Of a stretch of DNA of 19,307 nt, positions 15,001-19,307 are shown one piece after another. Below the pieces are notes generated by a model that saw nothing but the letters and a program-made list of their open reading frames with translations, ran no database searches and was not told where the DNA came from. Made by a program: the position numbers and the translations under genes. The DNA comes from CAYNTH01 sp964427055 (GTDB taxonomy: Archaea; Aenigmatarchaeota; Aenigmatarchaeia; CG10238-14; SCSR01), in NCBI GenBank assembly GCA_964427055.1, contig CAYRSQ010000014.1, positions 1 through 19,307 on the forward strand, given 5' to 3'. How positions within the stretch are numbered: the first letter of the stretch is position 1; every line of letters starts with the position of its first letter.

Positions 15001-17075
15001 TGTCATGGCGCATGGAGGCGAAAAATCTTGATGATTGGACACCAGGAAGAGTTGTTGAGGAAGAAGGGGTTCTGTATATTGAAGAAATGGAGGAGATGAG
15101 ACTGCCGGTTTACGATAATCCCGCATTGAAAGATGAAATTAAAAAAATGGGGGGAAAAGGTTATTATAAAGACAAAAAAATCCCGAATAAAAATGGAAAA
15201 ATAATTGATAAAAAAGGGCAGCCTGCAGATGTTGAAACGTTACTATTGGACAATGCCGAGGAAGTACGTAATTTTTTAAAAGACAATGCATATCTGCTTT
15301 CCGGCGAAGCGTCGAGTAAGTGGTTCAAGGGAATACCTCATGGCATGGATAGCATAGCACTCTTAAGTAAACCCGCAAAAGGCGTAAAAAATAATTCAGA
15401 GTGGATAACTGAAGGTTATATCCATTTTACCGGCCCGAATAAGATTGAGGTTGAAAAAAAGAGTACCGGAACAATTGGTTGTAGCCAAGAGAATACACCA
15501 CTTAATGTTAAGCATAATACAGTAACTTTGGACAAAGTTACTGTCACCAGCAAAAAACCTGGTGAACAGACAATGCAGGTTGAAAGAGAAAGAGCCATTC
15601 CCAAATATGTTATAAATAGTAATGGTTATGTTTATACAATGACTAAGAGATGTGAAAGAGTATTTTTTAAAATAAAAAATGGTGAAAAATACGTTTTAAG
15701 AAATGATGCAATAGAAAAGTTTCATCAATTGTGCTTGGAATATAGAGCAAACAGAAAATCAATACCTGATGTTTTTCAGACTATACTGCCGAAGAATAAT
15801 AATCTGACTTCAGGTGATCTGATATATTTCAGACAGTTAAACGGAAAAGTGGACGATGTTATTCCTGTTCGTATTTCCAGAATTGTTGATAGTGAACCGA
15901 TTAGTAAAAAATTTCCTGACAATAATGATTCATTCCGCCCCTGTCATCACGAGTGCATTGAAAACTGCGATGAATGCCCGGAGCTTTGTAATAAAGTAGG
16001 TGATTATTTCTCACCGCATCCGCTCGGACTTTGTCCTGCGTGTCATCTGTTTGGTACGGCGCATTATAAGGGCAGGGTTGGTTTCGGAACTGCATGGCTT
16101 AAAACGGATAATCCTGTCTGGTATAAGACAGACAATGACAACCCTGACAGGGGAGGTGCTCTGACCCTTCCGCTCCTTGAACGTCCCAGACCCACATGGT
16201 CTATGCCTGATAAAGATGCAAAAATTCCCGGAAGAAAATTTTATGTTCATCATCCGTGGTCTGTGGATCAAATAAAAGAAAAGGGTATCAATGAAAACAA
16301 CAGAACAATTGAGCCTGTTGGAAAAGACAATGTTTTTGAATTCGATGTCCGATTTGACAACTTAAGAAAATGGGAGCTTGGTCTGCTTATTTACGCGCTT
16401 GAACTGGAGGACAATCTTGCGCACAAACTCGGCATGGGGAAAGCTTTAGGGCTGGGAAGTGTACAGATAAAGACAGAAAGTATGTTATTAAAGCATGTTT
16501 TTAAAAGCACAGCCGATATTGATAAAAATGACAAAGAAGAAATCATAAATGAAGGATTTGAGCATCTTCACAATGATTTGTTTTCAGGCGTTTGTGCAGA
16601 TGTTTTACAAAATGAATATATGGAACAGCTTCGCTCACTGCTGTGGCTTCCTGAAAAAAACAATGATATTCAGGTGCGCTATCCAACCCTTTCAAAGGAA
16701 AAAGATATTCCAGGCTATATCAATCTGAAAGATAGTTTACAAAAGAATGATCGTTTAAAACTTCTTCGTACCCCCTGGGAGAAATGGCACGATCCGGATG
16801 GGAGCATAGGAAAACCAACTCCCAAGAAGGCAGACATTAAACCGCGACCTGCAGGGACTGATAAAACCAAACAGGCAGGCACCGTTAAATGGTTTAATAG
16901 TAACAAGAAATATGGTTTTATCGCTGGTGACGACAAACAGGATTTATTTGTCCATCTTAATGACATTGTCGGTGAAGATTTCAAATCTTTGCAGGAGGGG
17001 CAACGGGTGAAGTTTAAAAAAGTGGTTGGCAAAAAAGGGCCGCAAGCAACAGAGGTTGAGATCGAGAAACAATGA
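12027..17075 (+). CDS. cas7-11: Cas7-11 (gRAMP) type III-E effector with C-terminal cold-shock domain
   Basis: 1682 residues; GAGGAGG 7 nt before the ATG. It is a fusion of four Cas7 units and one Cas11. Cas7.1 (1 to about 250) has His41 in FAKWHMENE, placed like the pre-crRNA-processing His43 of DiCas7-11, and Cys111/117/120. A Cas11-like helical part lies at about 275-395. Cas7.2 (about 415-630) has Asp447 before FRLPASVIRG, Cys473/482/484/487 and glycine loop LGGNSGAGLG. Cas7.3 (about 633-860) has Asp663 in RNPDAVMF and Cys722/724/727. Cas7.4 (about 925-1560) has IPGSSIRG, Cys from 1306 and glycine loop LGMGKALGLG, split by an insertion at about 975-1300. Asp447 and Asp663 sit where DiCas7-11 has the target-cutting Asp429 and Asp654, so RNA cleavage at two sites is expected. 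Residues 1617-1682 are a canonical cold-shock domain: GTVKWFNSNKKYGFIAG (RNP1) and DLFVHLNDI (RNP2), joined by a Lys/Pro-rich linker. This fusion is not part of the gRAMPs I know. Confidence 0.93.
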   Translation: MDNLKITITFTQPVRVVPWQKEEKRRFDKAYKRGGTFAKWHMENESDGTGRPYITGSVLRSALFAELEKILASHNPYGCCSMPDKTEAGIARPDFIRKRAVYNYGSESDYCTQDNPCPFCLLKGRYDEIRRKKKVENKQDHLKNFTVHFSNIKSKADNLIWQETAVDRTVNRVDPAAGKAKDYFTIYEIEPSISGGYCGSITINNSNPEHKDKVKKLISAGLAQIKVLAGSICRIDITNEDHDNLIKDYMRVEDVPVDRGEGDSEQDTPIEKNNVTEDISKVAKEISAIFKIGGKEQKLRFTADVIRELRHEDFSIVHDLPKGKDDSGHFLWDQESTPGNNTLRKILESSAANIPSGKWRSFCETLGQTLYELSKKAGTRTGALPRLLGETEYFGDSSTMKDSYIPPEKAPSVKWAVAGVLKAETPFFFGNKTTSSQTSNAILLNRDNSFRLPASVIRGALRRDLRAVIGDGCNMPVGGKPCDCPVCVIMKRLIVEDSKSSCTMPPEIRYRNRLNPHTGTVDEGALFDMETGFKGIAFPFRLYFETQNLRLDEKLEEVLSLWQKGHALLGGNSGAGLGRFFLDDAKQKQWETDDKEDYAAYLLCRGYAGTTKPNLHDWDSLGIRDNSHDNFFQWEKIALKININSPLLSRDVMHAMLDKRNPDAVMFRKAILKQGKENNGSSEFEYRYAIKGESFRGIIRNAVAKGEYGQKERVYDIDHEECDCIQCRLFGSVHKQGSVRFEDLEVTNFTADNNNDIKMDHVAIDRFTGGGVDHMKFDDYPLPGSRDKTLTLEGAVWIKKGIDEEGKEALCSSFAELRDGFLTLGGLGAIGYGSVDTVEFLKKPDWFKLPDKKVAEIDWTNVHRMQSPFSEPELKDSVIYHPHTFLKPPESIVVREKDPVSHIKSKDAEGNPLWSGKIRCTLTTRGPVFIPDTNNDDYFNMKKQYPDHNNYGFSRINNESAIPGSSIRGMISSMYEALTNSCFRVMDQKKRLSWRMEAKNLDDWTPGRVVEEEGVLYIEEMEEMRLPVYDNPALKDEIKKMGGKGYYKDKKIPNKNGKIIDKKGQPADVETLLLDNAEEVRNFLKDNAYLLSGEASSKWFKGIPHGMDSIALLSKPAKGVKNNSEWITEGYIHFTGPNKIEVEKKSTGTIGCSQENTPLNVKHNTVTLDKVTVTSKKPGEQTMQVERERAIPKYVINSNGYVYTMTKRCERVFFKIKNGEKYVLRNDAIEKFHQLCLEYRANRKSIPDVFQTILPKNNNLTSGDLIYFRQLNGKVDDVIPVRISRIVDSEPISKKFPDNNDSFRPCHHECIENCDECPELCNKVGDYFSPHPLGLCPACHLFGTAHYKGRVGFGTAWLKTDNPVWYKTDNDNPDRGGALTLPLLERPRPTWSMPDKDAKIPGRKFYVHHPWSVDQIKEKGINENNRTIEPVGKDNVFEFDVRFDNLRKWELGLLIYALELEDNLAHKLGMGKALGLGSVQIKTESMLLKHVFKSTADIDKNDKEEIINEGFEHLHNDLFSGVCADVLQNEYMEQLRSLLWLPEKNNDIQVRYPTLSKEKDIPGYINLKDSLQKNDRLKLLRTPWEKWHDPDGSIGKPTPKKADIKPRPAGTDKTKQAGTVKWFNSNKKYGFIAGDDKQDLFVHLNDIVGEDFKSLQEGQRVKFKKVVGKKGPQATEVEIEKQ

Positions 17076-17288
17076 TAAGGACTCAAAATTATGCATTATT
17101 CTTTACGGGACTTTTTTGAGAGGCCAACAAAGAGGGAAAGATAGCCTTTTCGCTGTAATATAAATGAGTTGTCCAAGGAGTCTCCGGATTGGTATCATGG
17201 TGAGCGAGTCCACATGCGATACCACAAGATGGCGTATATATTATGCAAAATTAATATTTTGGGAACATCCGGGAGCCACTCGATAGGG
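17076..17288 (+). promoter_or_regulatory. CRISPR leader region
   Basis: A gene-free stretch of 213 bp between the cas7-11 stop and the first repeat, with an AT-rich core around 17230-17265 (TATATATTATGCAAAATTAATATT). The distal end of the array is the degenerate one, so the leader is expected on this side and the array is read left to right, the same direction as the genes. A possible weak promoter is TTGTCC near 17170 with TATCAT 18 nt on. CTCAAAA near 17083 and TTTTGAG near 17112 could pair loosely, but the loop is too long for a convincing terminator, so array transcription may also continue from the operon. Confidence 0.5.
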
Positions 17289-19079
17289 GTAGGGAGATGC
17301 CTCGGAAGTGTAATGTAATGGTACTTTGTCCATCCTTGAAGAACAATTTTCCCCTTAGGTAGGGAGATGCCTCGGAAGTGTAATGTAATGGTACGGCTTA
17401 AGAATTGCCGGTAACTTCATATTCAACAGTAGGGAGATGCCTCGGAAGTGTAATGTAATGGTACTACTATGGCCAGAATTATTAATCCAATCGTAGCCGT
17501 GTAGGGAGATGCCTCGGAAGTGTAATGTAATGGTACCATAGGCCTTACTCCTTTCTTTGTTGTTCTTGTTTGGTAGGGAGATGCCTCGGAAGTGTAATGT
17601 AATGGTACTTAGATTCTCTTCTCTGGGATAGTCGAAATTAATATTGTAGGGAGATGCCTCGGAAGTGTAATGTAATGGTACACGGGTGCGGAACTTTCTT
17701 TTGCAAAGACTTTAGTAGGGAGATGCCTCGGAAGTGTAATGTAATGGTACCTTCTCCTTTGTTAACTACCCTTCGAAGAAAAGTTTTTGGTAGGGAGATG
17801 CCTCGGAAGTGTAATGTAATGGTACATATAGTTGTCAATCTTTTTTGCATCTTCCTTGTGGTAGGGAGATGCCTCGGAAGTGTAATGTAATGGTACTAAT
17901 TCTTTCTTCCGACATGGTAGTATCCTCCGGTAGGGAGATGCCTCGGAAGTGTAATGTAATGGTACTCACCTTCATTACTATCACACGTCATCTCTGGTAG
18001 GGAGATGCCTCGGAAGTGTAATGTAATGGTACGTATTAGTTTATCCATCACTTCGTTTGCCTCCTGTAGGGAGATGCCTCGGAAGTGTAATGTAATGGTA
18101 CTCCGGCTTATCCATTAAAAGCTGAATAACGGAGGGTAGGGAGATGCCTCGGAAGTGTAATGTAATGGTACCTGATAACTCCGGCCTGATATTCATTCAC
18201 GGTAGTAGGGAGATGCCTCGGAAGTGTAATGTAATGGTACGTCATCTTTGCGACATTCCTATATTCCATGTGCGTAGGGAGATGCCTCGGAAGTGTAATG
18301 TAATGGTACGTTAGCCACTGAATCGTTTGGCACTACGGGTATGGTAGGGAGATGCCTCGGAAGTGTAATGTAATGGTACCATCTCTTTTCTCCTTTTCAA
18401 TTTCAATTTTGGTAGGGAGATGCCTCGGAAGTGTAATGTAATGGTACATGTCCCCATTCTGTACTTTGCCAACCAGAAGGTAGGGAGATGCCTCGGAAGT
18501 GTAATGTAATGGTACCAAATCAATAGGTACGCATAATATACCGATTTTTGGTAGGGAGATGCCTCGGAAGTGTAATGTAATGGTACTATAATTTCCTTAT
18601 CATATTCTATTTTTTATCTTGGTAGGGAGATGCCTCGGAAGTGTAATGTAATGGTACTAATCTTCTCAACTTTCCCGTTTTTTTTAGCTTCGGTAGGGAG
18701 ATGCCTCGGAAGTGTAATGTAATGGTACCAAAGCTGCAAGAGCACCAAGTGGAGAGGGTAACGGTAGGGAGATGCCTCGGAAGTGTAATGTAATGGTACT
18801 GCGACCGTCAGGAGTCATATCGGGATAATAGTTAGGGTAGGGAGATGCCTCGGAAGTGTAATGTAATGGTACTCTAAAAATCTGCGATTATACAGACCTG
18901 TTAGTAGGGAGATGCCTCGGAAGTGTAATGTAATGGTACGGTACTTGTAATTTCATACTATACTCTGGGTGAGGGGTGGGTGGGAGGATGCCCCGGAAAT
19001 GTAATGTAATGGTACTGTAATCAGCCTTACAGGAGACTATTACAACTGGTAGGGAGATGCCTCGGAAGTGTAATGTAAT
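17289..19079 (+). CRISPR. Type III-E CRISPR array: 26 repeats of 36 bp, 25 spacers
   Basis: The 36-bp repeat begins GTAGGGAGATGCC, continues TCGGAAG and ends TGTAATGTAATGGTAC, with GTA/TAC complementary ends and an internal TGTAA-TGTAA doublet. The first 24 repeats (17289 to 18939) look identical. Repeat 25 (18980-19015) has about five substitutions in its 5' two thirds. Repeat 26 (19049-19079) lacks the final five bases. Spacers are 31-40 nt, mostly 33-36. Degeneracy at the right end marks it as the oldest, leader-distal end. The type III-E effector alongside makes it the expected user: Cas7-11 cuts its own pre-crRNA in the repeat, leaving a 5' tag from the repeat 3' end. No spacer was noticed to match this window. 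Reverse complements of many spacers look like mRNA start regions (see findings). Confidence 0.98.
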
Positions 19080-19116
19080 AAGATTTTGCATAGTGAAGAC
19101 TGTCTGGGATTAGTCA

Positions 19117-19147
19117 TGCCGGACGTGATCTGGCATCCCTTGTTTTT
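19117..19147 (+). terminator. Terminator-like hairpin after the array
   Basis: TGCCGGA (19117-19123) pairs with TCTGGCA (19129-19135) through a 5-nt loop (7 bp including one G-U), followed by a T-rich tract TTGTTTTT at 19140-19147. Placement about 40 bp beyond the last repeat suits termination of the pre-crRNA. Confidence 0.5.
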
Positions 19148-19307
19148 GGCGGGCTTTGTATTTCGGCTTCCGCCGGAATAACGGATCGGCTTATTTTGTA
19201 AACTAAGTCTCATAATGATGTCTTTTATGAAAATACCGCAGAATACCCCCCTTTATGGCGGGGATGAATGCGGGGCAGGGGTAAGGGGGATGCAATCCCC
19301 CTCCTTG
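19148..19307. other. Gene-free right edge with a strong short hairpin
   Basis: No convincing reading frame. GGGGGAT (19285-19291) and ATCCCCC (19295-19301) form a perfect stem with a 3-nt loop, and GGCGG/CCGCC near 19148-19176 can also pair. It resembles dispersed intergenic hairpin sequence, but only one copy is visible. Nothing else is supported. Confidence 0.4.

Noticed and set aside
17080..17120. Terminator directly after cas7-11
   Set aside because: CTCAAAA and TTTTGAG could pair, but only around a loop of more than 20 nt and with an A/T-only inner stem.
17289..19079. Self-targeting spacers against genes in this window
   Set aside because: Reading spacers and their reverse complements, I saw no match of more than short words to the window, though this was done by eye.
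17638..19091. Several open frames running through the CRISPR array
   Set aside because: They translate the repeat again and again (for example TITLHFRGIS on the minus strand) and are artefacts of a stop-free repeat.

Overview
The window carries a type III-E CRISPR-Cas locus, the single-protein effector Cas7-11 (gRAMP) with its caspase-like partner Csx29 (the 'Craspase' system). It ends in a 26-repeat CRISPR array and is preceded by a cassette of small unfamiliar genes on the opposite strand. The host cannot be named from the sequence. A lipoprotein, Sec signal peptides and Shine-Dalgarno sites show it is bacterial. Type III-E loci are mostly known from Desulfobacterota and anammox Planctomycetes, which would fit, but this is inference.

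Left part (1-4950, minus strand): ten tightly packed, often overlapping genes. They encode a lipoprotein cut by the window edge, two proteins with diverged cold-shock (CSD) folds, a helical/coiled-coil protein, a membrane-anchored protein with a LysM-like domain, a HEAT-repeat protein, a possible degenerate PD-(D/E)XK-fold protein, a tiny membrane protein, a small protein sharing a motif with one CSD protein, and a 120-residue unknown. The cassette is GC-richer than the cas7-11/csx29 genes.

Middle (4951-5384): a gene-free divergent region with several inverted repeats, a good sigma70-type promoter and two tandem 74-bp units, each with a hairpin. It feeds a plus-strand operon. The operon holds a 425-residue protein with weak sigma-factor-like features, a 354-residue Cys-rich unknown, a candidate Csx30 (617 aa, the protease substrate), Csx29 (TPR-CHAT, His644/Cys688) and Cas7-11 (1682 aa). 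In known III-E systems, crRNA-guided target binding by Cas7-11 activates Csx29, which cuts Csx30. The Csx30 fragments then act on Csx31 and an ECF-like sigma factor. The gene order here fits that scheme with unusual upstream partners.

Right part (17076-19307): a leader of about 210 bp, the array (25 spacers of 31-40 nt), a terminator-like hairpin, and about 160 bp without genes. No cas1, cas2, reverse transcriptase or cas6 is present.

Most notable: (1) Cas7-11 carries a complete canonical cold-shock domain at its C terminus, next to a cassette with two further CSD-like proteins. (2) Read as crRNA, the spacers are strongly biased to be antisense to translation start regions, several covering a Shine-Dalgarno plus ATG. 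(3) The csx30 candidate has an abrupt composition switch near codon 440, suggesting its C-terminal, Csx29-facing half has a different history from its N-terminal half.
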